33,010 nt of DNA from Bacteroidota bacterium (GTDB lineage: Bacteria > Bacteroidota > Bacteroidia > JABDFU01), in the NCBI GenBank assembly GCA_013286655.1, contig JABDFG010000026.1, positions 1 through 33,010 of the forward strand. Direction: 5' to 3'. Position numbers and translations under genes: made by a program. Below, piece after piece: positions 24,929 to 33,010 of this stretch; the first letter of the stretch is position 1, and each line of letters opens with the position of its first letter. The notes below the pieces were generated by a model. The model did not search any database. It saw only the letters and a program-made list of their open reading frames with translations, and had not been told where the DNA came from.

Positions 24929-27900
24929 GTGACTTTTTTGCGCTTTTTTTTCCTCTTTCCTTTTCTTTTAATAAATACGGTATTTTCTCAAACCCCTAAA
25001 GACCCTGTGCTTGAAACCAACGTTAATCAATGGCTGAAAAACAGCAATGGATTACGTTTTCAGGAAAACAAAGGACAGATGGCTGATATACAGGGAAATA
25101 CCGTCAACGAACTCCTGTTTAAAGTAACTACTCCCGGAACCGATCTATATGTGACTACTTCCGGACTGAGTTATGTTTTTACTAAAAAGGAAGTAAATGA
25201 ACTATCCTACTGCCGGGCTGATATGGAACTGGTTGACGCTACTATTAAAAAAGAGAATATCATTAAAACATACGAAAGCAGGGATCGCACAGATTATTAT
25301 CTTTCTCAATGTCCGAATGGGATAAGGGATGTGCATAGCTATGGAAAAATAACGATTCAGAACATTTATCCCGGGATAGATTGGGTGCTTTACAGTTTAA
25401 AAGTTGGAAAGTTGGGAAGTCAAAAGAGGAATGAAGAAGGGCTGAAATACGATTTTGTTGTACACCCTGGAGCTGATCCTTCCTTGATAAAACTCCGGTA
25501 TAAATGGACGGATAAACCTGAGCTGCAAAATGACGGGTCGGTTAAAATAAGCAGCCCTGTGGGAGAAATAACAGAGGGTATTCCGGTAAGTTATGATTCT
25601 GATAAAAAGCATACTATTTCTACTCATTATTCTTTAGGAGACAATGAGATAGGATTCAATGTTGAAAACTATGATCAGAACATTACATTGATAATAGACC
25701 CGGATTTAAAATGGGCTACCTATTACGGGGGAAATAATTATGAACAAAGTCATTCCATCAGCAGCGATGGAACAAACGTATGGGTAACCGGGAATATAAC
25801 TTCCGTCAATTTCCCTACGCAGAATCCGGCGGGAAATTATTTCCAGGGTTCATTGGCGGGGACACAGGATGCTTTCATTTTACAATTTAATACCTCCGGG
25901 GTACGTAAATGGGCTACTTATTACGGGGGAAGCGGAGCTGATTTTGGAAATTCTATCTATAGCGATGGAACAAATGTGTGGGTAACCGGAGAAACCTCTT
26001 CCAGTGATTTTCCTACGCTGAAATCCGGAGGAGCTTATTTTCAAGGATCCCTTGCAGGAGGCAGCAATGCTTTTATTTTGCAATTCAGCACCTCCGGTGC
26101 CCCTAAATTGGCTACCTATTACGGAGGAAGTCAAAGTGATTGTGGAAATTCCATTCATAGCGATAAAACGAATGTTTGGATAACAGGACGTACTACTTCA
26201 AGTGATTTTCCCAGGCTGGATCCCGGAGGCGGAACTTTTTTTCAGGGAACACTTACGCCGGGAAGCACCAATCCTTTTATTGTGAAAATAACTACTTCAG
26301 GAGTTCTTCAATGGTCTACCTTTTTTGGCGGCAGTACGGGACTTGATGTGGGTTATTCCATCAACAGTGATGGTTCGAATGTATGGTTAACGGGGCTCAC
26401 CAGTTCAAGCGATTTCCCCATTCAAAATTCAGCAGGAGCCTATAATCAGAGTATACTTCGATCCTTGGGCGGAAATGTCTTCATTTCACAATTCAACACC
26501 AATGGGATATTAAAATGGTCTACTTTTTACGGAGGCAGCGGAGGAGCATATTTTTATGATGATGTAGGCTATTCTATCAGTAGCGACGGAACAAATGTAT
26601 GGGTAACGGGAAAAACAAGTTCGACCGACTTTCCCACTTTGAACCCCGGAAACGGTGCTTATTATCAAAGCGCACAGGGAGGTGCGGTGTATTATAATGC
26701 ATTTATTTTACAATTCAGTACTTCCGGCATACGTAAATGGGCCACTTATTATGGTGGCAGCGGGAATAGCCCGGGAGGGGATATTGGTAATTCTATCACT
26801 AGCGATGGTACAAATATATGGGTATGTGGCGCCACCTGTTCTACAGACTTTCCTACTTTTAAACCAGGTTGTCCTTCCTGGTTCCAGGGAGCATTCGGAG
26901 GGAACAAACAAGATATGTTTATTCTGCAGTTCAATACTTCGGGCATACGTAAATGGGCCACTTTTTATGGAAATGATAATTACAAATCCAATACCGGCTA
27001 CGACTACAGGGATGTTACAGCTGTGTCAAGCGATGGTACAAACTTATGGGTGTCCGGCGATGCCGTATTAAATGGCATGCCAACTCAAGACGCAGGCGGA
27101 GGGGATTACTATCTTCCCACGTTGGCAGGAAATGAAAATATTTTTATCGGTAAGTTTTGTATTTCCTGTTCCCAGCTAAATATCTCCTTAAGTCCGCCTT
27201 CCACCATTTGCCCGGGGAGTTCAACCACCCTTGCAGCCAAGGGAGGAACCCTTAACTATACCTGGAAACCAGCTACAGGATTAAGTGCTACCACAGGTGT
27301 AAGCGTTATTGCCAGTCCTCTCAGCACCATCACGTATACTGTAATTGGCGTTTCGGGGACAGGTTGTATGGATAGTTCAATGGTAACGGTGACCGTTCTT
27401 CCGGCTATAACGATAGATCCTATTCAAATTGTTCCAGCCTCTTGCGGCCAGAACAATGGAAGTGCAGTAGCCAATGCAACAGGTGGTTCAGGTATGCCAC
27501 TGATTTACAACTGGAATAATGGCACACCTGGCCCAACCAATAACGGACTATCAGTCGGTATTTATACAGTCACTGTTACTGATAATAACAATTGTGCTCA
27601 GACTTCTACCGCCAATATAACCAATACAGGTGGGCCAGCCGTAAGTACGATTACCTCCACCAATATTACCTGCAAGGGTGGCAATAACGGCAGTGCCACT
27701 GTAACAATGAGTAACGGGACCACAGATTATACTTATAGCTGGAATAATGGATCAAATACGATAAACAGTTCATTGAATAATACTATCACCGATCTTACAG
27801 CAAACACTTACACTGTCACTATAACTGATTTTTCCGGATGTCAAGCTGTATCCACCATTAAGGTGACAGAGCCTTCTGCTATCAGTTACACATTAACCCC

Positions 27901-28831
27901 CACCGATGCCACTTGTGGGCTGAGCAACGGAAGTGCGACAGCGACCGCTTCAGGTGGCAACCCCGGTTATCTGTATAGTTGGAGTAACGGAGCGAATATT
28001 CAAACAATAAATAACCTCGCAGGTAATACCTATTCTGTTACGATAACCGATGCAACGGGATGTACCATAACTTCTATTCTAACTATTCAAAACGACACTC
28101 CTGCTGTAAGTATTGTAACTACAAAAAATACCTGCACCGGCAATACAGATGGATCAATAGTTGTCAGTGCAACGGGAACGGGAACGCTGAGTTATACCTG
28201 GAACAATGGAATACTGGGATTGAAGGATTCAAACCTGACAGCGGGGGTATATACAGTTACCGTTATGGATGGTAATCATTGTACTACAACAACTTCCGCA
28301 AACATTTCGTTTTTTCCTGATCCAATCGTTAATGCGGGACAAACCGAAACGATTACACAAGGGCAGAGTATTCAATTAACCGCAAGCGGAGGCATCCGCT
28401 ATTCATGGAAACCACCGACCTTTCTGAACAATGATACAATCTACAATCCCCTGGCAGATCCCAAGCAAACAACAACCTACAGGGTATTGATAACTGACGA
28501 AAACAACTGTTCCGTAATGGACAGTGTTTTGCTAATTGTTCTAAGTTGCGAAGTTGCCGAATTTTTTATGCCGACAGCATTTTCGCCCAATGGGGATGGA
28601 GAAAATGATATACTGTATTTACGTGGTCCCGATTGCATTACGCAAATGCAATTACAATTATACAACCGCTGGGGAGAGCTCGTGTTTGAAACAACAAACC
28701 TATCCAAGGGATGGGATGGGAAATTTCACGGTAAAACAATGGAGTCAGGAGTGTTTACCTATTACCTGAACGCAACGCTATCGAATGCACAAAAGATTTC
28801 CAGGAAAGGAAATGTAACATTATTAAGATAG
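24929..28831 (+). CDS. Large T9SS type B surface protein with SBBP and SprB repeats
   Basis: The protein has 1300 residues. The start is GTG at 24929; the only nearby ATG is followed by a stop. A Sec signal (FLRFFFLFPFLLINTVFSQ) is followed by a DUF7948-type domain (about 35-255, RFQENKGQMADI). Seven SBBP-type beta-propeller repeats follow (about 260-745), each with WATYYGGS, SDGTNVWVTG, SSSDFPT and FILQFSTSG. A PKD/Ig-like domain comes next, then four SprB-type repeats of about 75 residues (C...NGSATATASGG, YSWSNG, GNTYSVTITDATGC), a second PKD-like domain, and the gliding-motility-associated C-terminal domain (MPTAFSPNGDGENDILYL, LYNRWGELVF, GVFTYYL), the type B T9SS signal. It should be secreted and attached to the surface. 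SprB itself is the gliding adhesin of Flavobacterium; function here is open (adhesion, motility or matrix). Confidence 0.92.
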   Translation: MTFLRFFFLFPFLLINTVFSQTPKDPVLETNVNQWLKNSNGLRFQENKGQMADIQGNTVNELLFKVTTPGTDLYVTTSGLSYVFTKKEVNELSYCRADMELVDATIKKENIIKTYESRDRTDYYLSQCPNGIRDVHSYGKITIQNIYPGIDWVLYSLKVGKLGSQKRNEEGLKYDFVVHPGADPSLIKLRYKWTDKPELQNDGSVKISSPVGEITEGIPVSYDSDKKHTISTHYSLGDNEIGFNVENYDQNITLIIDPDLKWATYYGGNNYEQSHSISSDGTNVWVTGNITSVNFPTQNPAGNYFQGSLAGTQDAFILQFNTSGVRKWATYYGGSGADFGNSIYSDGTNVWVTGETSSSDFPTLKSGGAYFQGSLAGGSNAFILQFSTSGAPKLATYYGGSQSDCGNSIHSDKTNVWITGRTTSSDFPRLDPGGGTFFQGTLTPGSTNPFIVKITTSGVLQWSTFFGGSTGLDVGYSINSDGSNVWLTGLTSSSDFPIQNSAGAYNQSILRSLGGNVFISQFNTNGILKWSTFYGGSGGAYFYDDVGYSISSDGTNVWVTGKTSSTDFPTLNPGNGAYYQSAQGGAVYYNAFILQFSTSGIRKWATYYGGSGNSPGGDIGNSITSDGTNIWVCGATCSTDFPTFKPGCPSWFQGAFGGNKQDMFILQFNTSGIRKWATFYGNDNYKSNTGYDYRDVTAVSSDGTNLWVSGDAVLNGMPTQDAGGGDYYLPTLAGNENIFIGKFCISCSQLNISLSPPSTICPGSSTTLAAKGGTLNYTWKPATGLSATTGVSVIASPLSTITYTVIGVSGTGCMDSSMVTVTVLPAITIDPIQIVPASCGQNNGSAVANATGGSGMPLIYNWNNGTPGPTNNGLSVGIYTVTVTDNNNCAQTSTANITNTGGPAVSTITSTNITCKGGNNGSATVTMSNGTTDYTYSWNNGSNTINSSLNNTITDLTANTYTVTITDFSGCQAVSTIKVTEPSAISYTLTPTDATCGLSNGSATATASGGNPGYLYSWSNGANIQTINNLAGNTYSVTITDATGCTITSILTIQNDTPAVSIVTTKNTCTGNTDGSIVVSATGTGTLSYTWNNGILGLKDSNLTAGVYTVTVMDGNHCTTTTSANISFFPDPIVNAGQTETITQGQSIQLTASGGIRYSWKPPTFLNNDTIYNPLADPKQTTTYRVLITDENNCSVMDSVLLIVLSCEVAEFFMPTAFSPNGDGENDILYLRGPDCITQMQLQLYNRWGELVFETTNLSKGWDGKFHGKTMESGVFTYYLNATLSNAQKISRKGNVTLLR
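25709..27165 (+). repeat. Seven SBBP-type repeats (coding)
   Basis: Each unit is about 66-75 codons and opens with K/QW(A/S)T(Y/F)(Y/F)GG. Units one and two are closest; units five to seven have short insertions after the GG and unit seven is most diverged. The DNA keeps similar stretches such as agcgatggaacaaa across units, which shows duplication within the gene. Confidence 0.8.
27412..28326 (+). repeat. Four SprB-type repeats (coding)
   Basis: Four units of about 74-80 codons follow the pattern C-G/K-x-x-NGS-(A/I)-x-(V/A), then W(N/S)NG, then Y(T/S)VT(V/I)xD and a Cys. Each unit has two Cys. They are translated in the same frame as the surrounding surface protein. Confidence 0.8.
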
Positions 28832-29044
28832 TGAATAGAAGAAGACCTCCGTTAAGAGGCCTTCCTGGCTTCATCCTCCTTCAAGATGAATATATGTAAT
28901 TAAGCACACCAAATGTAGACTGCTAATTACTTGTTTAAGCCAGATTTTCGATAAGCATAACTTTTGAATCGCCGGATGTATGTTTTTAAAGTTTATATTT
29001 TATACAAATAGATACCTTTATAGTTACTTATCAAGAGCACGCCC
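28832..29044. other. Spacer between surface protein and isomerase genes
   Basis: This 213-base AT-rich spacer holds no gene. A weak imperfect hairpin (CCTC with GAGG, AAG with CTT) at 28846-28867 may end the upstream transcript but lacks a T run. TACCTTTA at about 29011 is one base off the -7 consensus and is placed to serve the isomerase gene. Confidence 0.3.
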
Positions 29045-30478
29045 ATGAAAGAACCGAAAAAAATAAAAATAGGACTCTTTGGAATAGGTTTAAAAAAATA
29101 CTGGGATCAGTTTGATGGTTTATTAGAACGATTACAGGGTTATCAGACCCTGATCAATAAAAAAATTTCCGAGGATGAACAGATTACGATCGTGGATGGA
29201 GGAATGGTTGATACAATAGATACGGCTATGGAAACAGCTGACATGTTCAGACATGCGGATGTTTCTTTGATCTTTCTGTATGTTTCTACTTATGCCCTCT
29301 CTGCTACTGTATTACCGGTAGTTCAAAAGAACAAGGTACCCGTGATCATACTGAATCTTCAGCCCGGCGAGGCCATCGATTATGCCTGGTTTAATAACCT
29401 GAAAGACCGGGGAAAGATGACCGGGGAATGGTTGGCCAATTGCCAGGCCTGTTCTGTTCCGGAAATTGCCAATGTATTTACCAGGGCTAATATCGACTTT
29501 CACCAGGTAACAGGCACACATATTGATGTTGAAGCCTGGAAGGAAATTACAGATTGGATAGCGGCTGCAAAAGTAGCATGTATTATGCAAAACAATAGGC
29601 TCGGGGTCCTTGGTCATTATTACAATGGAATGCTGGACATTTATACAGACCTTACGCTGCAGTCCATTGTCTTTGGCACTTATATTCAGCATATTGAAAT
29701 CTGTGAGTTGTCTGAGATCAGAAAAACTATTCAGGAAGCTGAAATCAAGGCTAAAAGAAATCAGTTATCCCAGGAGTTCCATGTTCTCCAAGAGTGCTCA
29801 GAACAAGCCCTTGATGATGCGGCTAAAACTTCTGCAGCCTTAGACTATCTGGTTGCAAAGTACAACCTGGGCTCCCTGGCTTATTATTATGAAGGAAGAG
29901 ATGGAAGTGAGTACGAAGACCTTATCTCTTCTGTCATCGCGGGTAATTCTATCCTTACCGCACATCATGTTCCTGTAGCCGGTGAGTACGAAATAAAAAA
30001 TGCGCAAGCCATGAAAATTATGGACGCATTTGGAGCGGGGGGATCTTTCTCAGAATTTTATGCATTGGATTTTAAGGAAGATGTGATTCTATTAGGCCAT
30101 GATGGTCCCGGACATCTGGCTATTGCCGAGGGAATGCCAATACTTAAACCTTTAGGAATATACCATGGGAAACCCGGGAAAGGTCTTTCTGTTGAAATGA
30201 AAGTAAAACACGGTCCAGTCACCTTGCTTTCGGTGGTGGAAACTAAAAATGGAGGTTTAAAATTGGTGATTGCCGAAGGAGAATCCGTTCCGGGCCCTAT
30301 TCTCGAAATCGGGAACACCAACAGCCGCTATAAATTTGCAACCGGAGTAAAAAAATTTATTGACCAATGGAGTCAGCAAGGGCCTGCTCACCACTGTGCT
30401 ATTGGAACCGGCCACTTGTCTGACAAGATAACCAAACTGGGAAAGATCCTGAAAATCGAAGTGGTGAACGTTTGTTAG
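29045..30478 (+). CDS. L-arabinose/L-fucose isomerase family protein
   Basis: The protein has 477 residues, close to AraA (500). The N-terminal two thirds have Rossmann-like segments (KIKIGLFGIGLKKYWDQF, LIFLYVSTYALSATVLPVVQ). The C-terminal part has GEYEIKNAQAMKIMDAFGAG, SFSEFYALDF, GHDGPGH, GEGE-type VIAEGESVPGPIL, and GPAHHCAIGTGH. Glu314 or 316, Glu337, His352 and His449/450 fall where E. coli AraA has Glu306, Glu333, His350 and His450, so the metal and catalytic site looks complete. Family members convert aldose to ketose sugars. The substrate is uncertain because the sequence is not canonical AraA and no kinase, epimerase, sugar transporter or AraC/GntR regulator lies nearby. It is probably cytoplasmic and followed by the CBS protein gene on the same strand. 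Confidence 0.8.
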   Translation: MKEPKKIKIGLFGIGLKKYWDQFDGLLERLQGYQTLINKKISEDEQITIVDGGMVDTIDTAMETADMFRHADVSLIFLYVSTYALSATVLPVVQKNKVPVIILNLQPGEAIDYAWFNNLKDRGKMTGEWLANCQACSVPEIANVFTRANIDFHQVTGTHIDVEAWKEITDWIAAAKVACIMQNNRLGVLGHYYNGMLDIYTDLTLQSIVFGTYIQHIEICELSEIRKTIQEAEIKAKRNQLSQEFHVLQECSEQALDDAAKTSAALDYLVAKYNLGSLAYYYEGRDGSEYEDLISSVIAGNSILTAHHVPVAGEYEIKNAQAMKIMDAFGAGGSFSEFYALDFKEDVILLGHDGPGHLAIAEGMPILKPLGIYHGKPGKGLSVEMKVKHGPVTLLSVVETKNGGLKLVIAEGESVPGPILEIGNTNSRYKFATGVKKFIDQWSQQGPAHHCAIGTGHLSDKITKLGKILKIEVVNVC

Positions 30479-30608
30479 TTTTAGTGAGCTTCTTTTCCTT
30501 AACCGGCTACTGAATTACCTTCTTTGCCGAATACTTCCACTAACAGAGCCCGTATAGCTTAGTTTCACCGTGGAAAAACAACTATTCGATAGTTCAATAA
30601 TTGAAAAA

Positions 30609-31088
30609 ATGAAAAAAGTAAAAGACATAATGGTTACCTCACCAAGGTATTGCGAGAAACATGAAACGCTACAAGAAGTAGCAGAACAAATGTCAGAATC
30701 CAATATTGGTTCCCTCCCGGTAGTGGACGAAGACAAGAAACCGATTGGTATTATTACGGATCGGGATATTTGCATAACAGTAGCAAGCAATGCTCATAAA
30801 CCATTATCTGAAATAAAAGTCGAAGAAATAATTAATAAACGAAAGATATTTACCTGCTCAACAGAAGATAATATACAAACCGCACTTAAAATCATGCGGA
30901 CAAAACAAGTAGGGCGCCTGCCCGTCGTTGATACAGAACAAAAATTGAAGGGTATTGTTTCCTTGCATACAATTGTACGCAAAACACCTAACAATGAAGA
31001 AAAAATGGAACTGGAATATAAAGGTGAAGAAAATATATTCAAAACTCTTCATTCCCTGGCCAGCCGCAGAACTGAATTAGTCTTTTAA
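30609..31088 (+). CDS. CBS-domain pair protein
   Basis: The protein has 159 residues from the ATG at 30609 (MKKVKDIMVTSPRYCEKHET). The frame is open from a GTG at 30570, but the ATG matches the usual family start. Two CBS motifs make up nearly the whole chain: IMVTSPRYCEKHETLQEVAE with GSLPVVDEDKKPIGIITDRD, and IINKRKIFTCSTEDNIQTAL with VGRLPVVDTEQKLKGIVSLH. CBS pairs bind adenine nucleotides such as AMP, ATP or SAM and act as energy or stress sensors. There is no attached enzyme domain. The last 25 residues are charged. It follows the isomerase by 130 bases and converges on the ABC permeases. Confidence 0.92.
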   Translation: MKKVKDIMVTSPRYCEKHETLQEVAEQMSESNIGSLPVVDEDKKPIGIITDRDICITVASNAHKPLSEIKVEEIINKRKIFTCSTEDNIQTALKIMRTKQVGRLPVVDTEQKLKGIVSLHTIVRKTPNNEEKMELEYKGEENIFKTLHSLASRRTELVF

Positions 31089-31121
31089 ATAATTTCCGGC
31101 ATTTACCTGGTGAGGATCTTT

Positions 31122-32240
31122 TTATGTGGTCTTTCTATAATTTAATATGGCCCAGGTATTCAATACAATGCCAATCAATAATACAGCCCAGATATGATGT
31201 AATATATCCTGAAGCCCGCTTCCTTTGATCACAATCATCCGCATGACATCAATAAAATAGCTTATTGGAAAAAGATGGGTAATCAACTGTGCCCAACCAG
31301 GCATACTATCAATAGGTGTATAGAGACCACTCATCATATTGAATACCATCATAAAAAGGAACATAAGGGAATTGGCTTGCTGCTGGGTTTCACAATAAGT
31401 AGAGATCAATAGCCCAAAGCCCAGTATGGCGATGAGGAATACTTCTAAGAAAAGATAAAGAAGTAATATATGTCCCATAGGAACTATGCCATAAATAATC
31501 CAGGAAATTAACAGACCGACCGTAAAAACGACAAAGCCCATGACCAGAAAAGGAATGAGCTTACCCAGGATAAACTGGTATTTTTTGATCGGAGTAACAT
31601 TTATCTGTTCAATGGTTCCGATCTCCTTTTCTTTTACAATATTGAAAGCCGCCGATAAGCCGGCAATACTGGTGACAAGAGAAACCAATATCGCGGGAAC
31701 CATATAAATATAATAGGTTAAAGCCGGATTGTACCAGAAGGAAGAAATAACATCAATGGTTGGCAATTCATTTGTACGGGAAGGTTCTATCCATTCCATG
31801 CGAATAGTCTTATTATAATCATTGATTATTCCACTCAGGTATCCAAATCCAACACTGGCCTTTACTCCGTTTATTGCATTTACTTCAATGGCGATTTTTT
31901 GATTATCCTCCCGGATGAGATTTTTTTCAAATTTATCCGGTATTTCAAGTACAATATCCGCCTTATCATTCTCAATCAATTTATCTGCCTTCGAATTAAA
32001 ATCAGTATATGCCGTAAGTTTAAAATAACCTGAAGAAATTATTTTGTCCGTCAATTTTTTCGATACAGCAGAGTGGTCGTGATCAACAACAGCAATGTTT
32101 ATGTTCTTAATAGTATAGTTAGCAGCCATCGGTAACAGAATCAACTGAATGGCCGGAGCAATGAAGAGTCTTCCAATGAAACCTTTGTCCCGGAATAGTT
32201 GCCGGAATTCCTTTTGCAATAAATATCTTAAGGCTCCCAT
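31122..32240 (-). CDS. ABC-2 type transporter permease (YbhR/YhhJ-like)
   Basis: The protein has 372 residues. One membrane helix near the N-terminus (FIGRLFIAPAIQLILLPMA) is followed by an extracytoplasmic domain of about 140 residues (IAVVDHDHSAVSKKLTDKII), then five helices from about 175 to 365 with the ABC2 motifs FNIVKEKEIGTIEQINVTPI and MMVFNMMSGLYTPIDSMPGW. This is the ABC2_membrane_3 layout. Such permeases pair with a second one, an ATPase and often an HlyD-like adaptor to export drugs or lipids. Its ATG overlaps the stop of the upstream permease by one base (TAATG), so the two are translationally coupled. The substrate is unknown. Confidence 0.9.
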   Translation of the reverse strand: MGALRYLLQKEFRQLFRDKGFIGRLFIAPAIQLILLPMAANYTIKNINIAVVDHDHSAVSKKLTDKIISSGYFKLTAYTDFNSKADKLIENDKADIVLEIPDKFEKNLIREDNQKIAIEVNAINGVKASVGFGYLSGIINDYNKTIRMEWIEPSRTNELPTIDVISSFWYNPALTYYIYMVPAILVSLVTSIAGLSAAFNIVKEKEIGTIEQINVTPIKKYQFILGKLIPFLVMGFVVFTVGLLISWIIYGIVPMGHILLLYLFLEVFLIAILGFGLLISTYCETQQQANSLMFLFMMVFNMMSGLYTPIDSMPGWAQLITHLFPISYFIDVMRMIVIKGSGLQDILHHIWAVLLIGIVLNTWAILNYRKTT

Positions 32241-33010
32241 TATTCCAAACGTATCTTAAAATTTCTCAGGCTCAACAGCGTAAAAAAAACAGCCATACCT
32301 GCCAGAATCACCGTTTCTTTCCAGATAGAAGAAATCCCTAATCCTTTCAGCATGATTGCTTTCACAATAACGTAATACCACCTGGCAGGGACAATATTTG
32401 AAATGACCTGCAATGCAAGCGGCATGTTTTCTATTGGAAACATATAACCACTTAATAACATGGTTGGCAGCATCATTCCCAACATGGAAGTAAACATGGC
32501 GGATTGCTGGGAGGAGGTAACCGTAGAAATCAAAAGTCCAAGTGCGAGTGCTGTTATAATTAATAAAGTGCTTTCTCCAAACAGGAGTATGATACTACCC
32601 TTTATAGGCAGATCAAGCGCATATACGCTTAACACTAATATAGCACATAGGTTTATCAGCGATAAAAACAAATAAGGTATTGCCTTTGCAACAATAACCA
32701 TTAAAGGTTTAACCGGGGAAACCAACAGTATCTCCATCGTCCCTAATTCCATTTCCCGGACAATAGATACGGAAGTCATCATCACACAAACCAACAATAA
32801 AACCATGGCCATTACTCCAGGTACAAAATTAGGGGCTCCTTTCAGATCGGGGTTATACAGCATTCTCACCTCCGGTTGTATATTATAAGGAACGGATGCC
32901 GTTTGGGCAAGTTGTGTCTGATATTCACCCACTATAGAAGAAACATAATTGGTGAGTGTAACTGCTGTATTGGGGTCGGAAGCATCGGCAATTACCTGTA
33001 TGGATGCTTT
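32240..33010 (-). CDS. ABC-2 type transporter permease (YbhS-like), N-terminus beyond window
   Basis: At least 256 residues are visible. The frame stays open to the right edge, so the GTG at 32932 is not the start. The visible part begins in the extracytoplasmic domain (VIADASDPNTAVTLTNYV) and has the five membrane helices (PGVMAMVLLLVCVMMTSVSI onward). The coupling-helix motif is VREMELGTMEILLVSPVKPL, and later MMLPTMLLSGYMFPIENMPL is typical of ABC2_membrane_3. It is the upstream partner of the permease at 31122. The ATPase and adaptor genes are likely just past the right edge. Confidence 0.92.
   Translation of the reverse strand, partial: KASIQVIADASDPNTAVTLTNYVSSIVGEYQTQLAQTASVPYNIQPEVRMLYNPDLKGAPNFVPGVMAMVLLLVCVMMTSVSIVREMELGTMEILLVSPVKPLMVIVAKAIPYLFLSLINLCAILVLSVYALDLPIKGSIILLFGESTLLIITALALGLLISTVTSSQQSAMFTSMLGMMLPTMLLSGYMFPIENMPLALQVISNIVPARWYYVIVKAIMLKGLGISSIWKETVILAGMAVFFTLLSLRNFKIRLE

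Noticed and set aside
26655-27071. 138-codon plus-strand frame inside the large surface protein gene
   Set aside because: It overlaps the SBBP repeats in another frame and its product has low-complexity, motif-free sequence.
25709-28326. Repeated DNA as mobile or CRISPR element
   Set aside because: The repeats are coding units of one long open frame (SBBP and SprB repeats).
28846-28867. Terminator after the large surface protein
   Set aside because: Pairing is short and interrupted and there is no T run; kept only as a weak note in the spacer entry.
32930-32932. GTG as the start of the right-edge ABC permease
   Set aside because: The frame continues upstream to base 33010 with sequence fitting the extracytoplasmic domain of the family.

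Overview
The window looks like chromosomal DNA of a Bacteroidota bacterium. The evidence is two proteins with type IX secretion (T9SS) sorting ends (one type A, one type B), a lipoprotein-type TamL paired with TamB, a DUF4199 protein, a Rho with a long disordered insertion, and a UvrA of the Bacteroidota variant type. AT-rich spacers contain a few TAnnTTTG-like promoter elements typical of the phylum. I cannot name a genus. There is no rRNA, tRNA, CRISPR array, transposase or prophage block.

Layout. 1-5134 (+): a tight run of uvrA (5' end cut off by the window), a lipoprotein esterase with a tetratricopeptide-like tail, and mpl (peptidoglycan recycling). 5151-7242 (-): rho and a DUF4199 membrane protein with overlapping ends, read toward mpl. 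7424-7918 (-): a YfcE-type phosphoesterase. 7997-8915 (-): a cassette of small proteins (a 54-aa basic peptide, a disordered MSENQ protein, a YtxH protein) ending in a terminator. 9046-11019 (-): a T9SS type A surface protein. 11174-18035 (-): tamB-tamL, with a Spy-like periplasmic protein diverging at 18205. 18657-20201 (-): a second, longer small-protein cassette (MSENQ paralogue, YtxH paralogue, holin-X-like membrane protein, 125-aa coiled-coil protein). 20272-21780 (-): an HTTM membrane protein. 21844-22353 (-): a membrane-anchored Thr-rich repeat protein. 22524-23759 (-): an exported beta-lactamase-fold hydrolase. 23994-28831 (+): a JmjC/cupin_8 oxygenase followed closely by a 1300-aa T9SS type B protein built of SBBP and SprB repeats. 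29045-31088 (+): an isolated L-arabinose/L-fucose isomerase-like enzyme and a CBS-domain protein. 31122-33010 (-): two ABC-2 permeases, the first cut by the right edge.

The common theme is the cell envelope: wall recycling (mpl), outer-membrane assembly (TamL/TamB), periplasmic and inner-membrane stress-type small proteins (Spy-like, YtxH, holin-X-like), and surface proteins exported by T9SS. The least explained part is the pair of paralogous small-protein cassettes either side of the 9.0-18.6 kb block. They share a disordered protein with a conserved head and a short Lys-rich tail, always upstream of a YtxH gene. The JmjC oxygenase beside the giant repeat protein is the second pairing worth testing. 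All gaps between genes are shorter than 300 bases.
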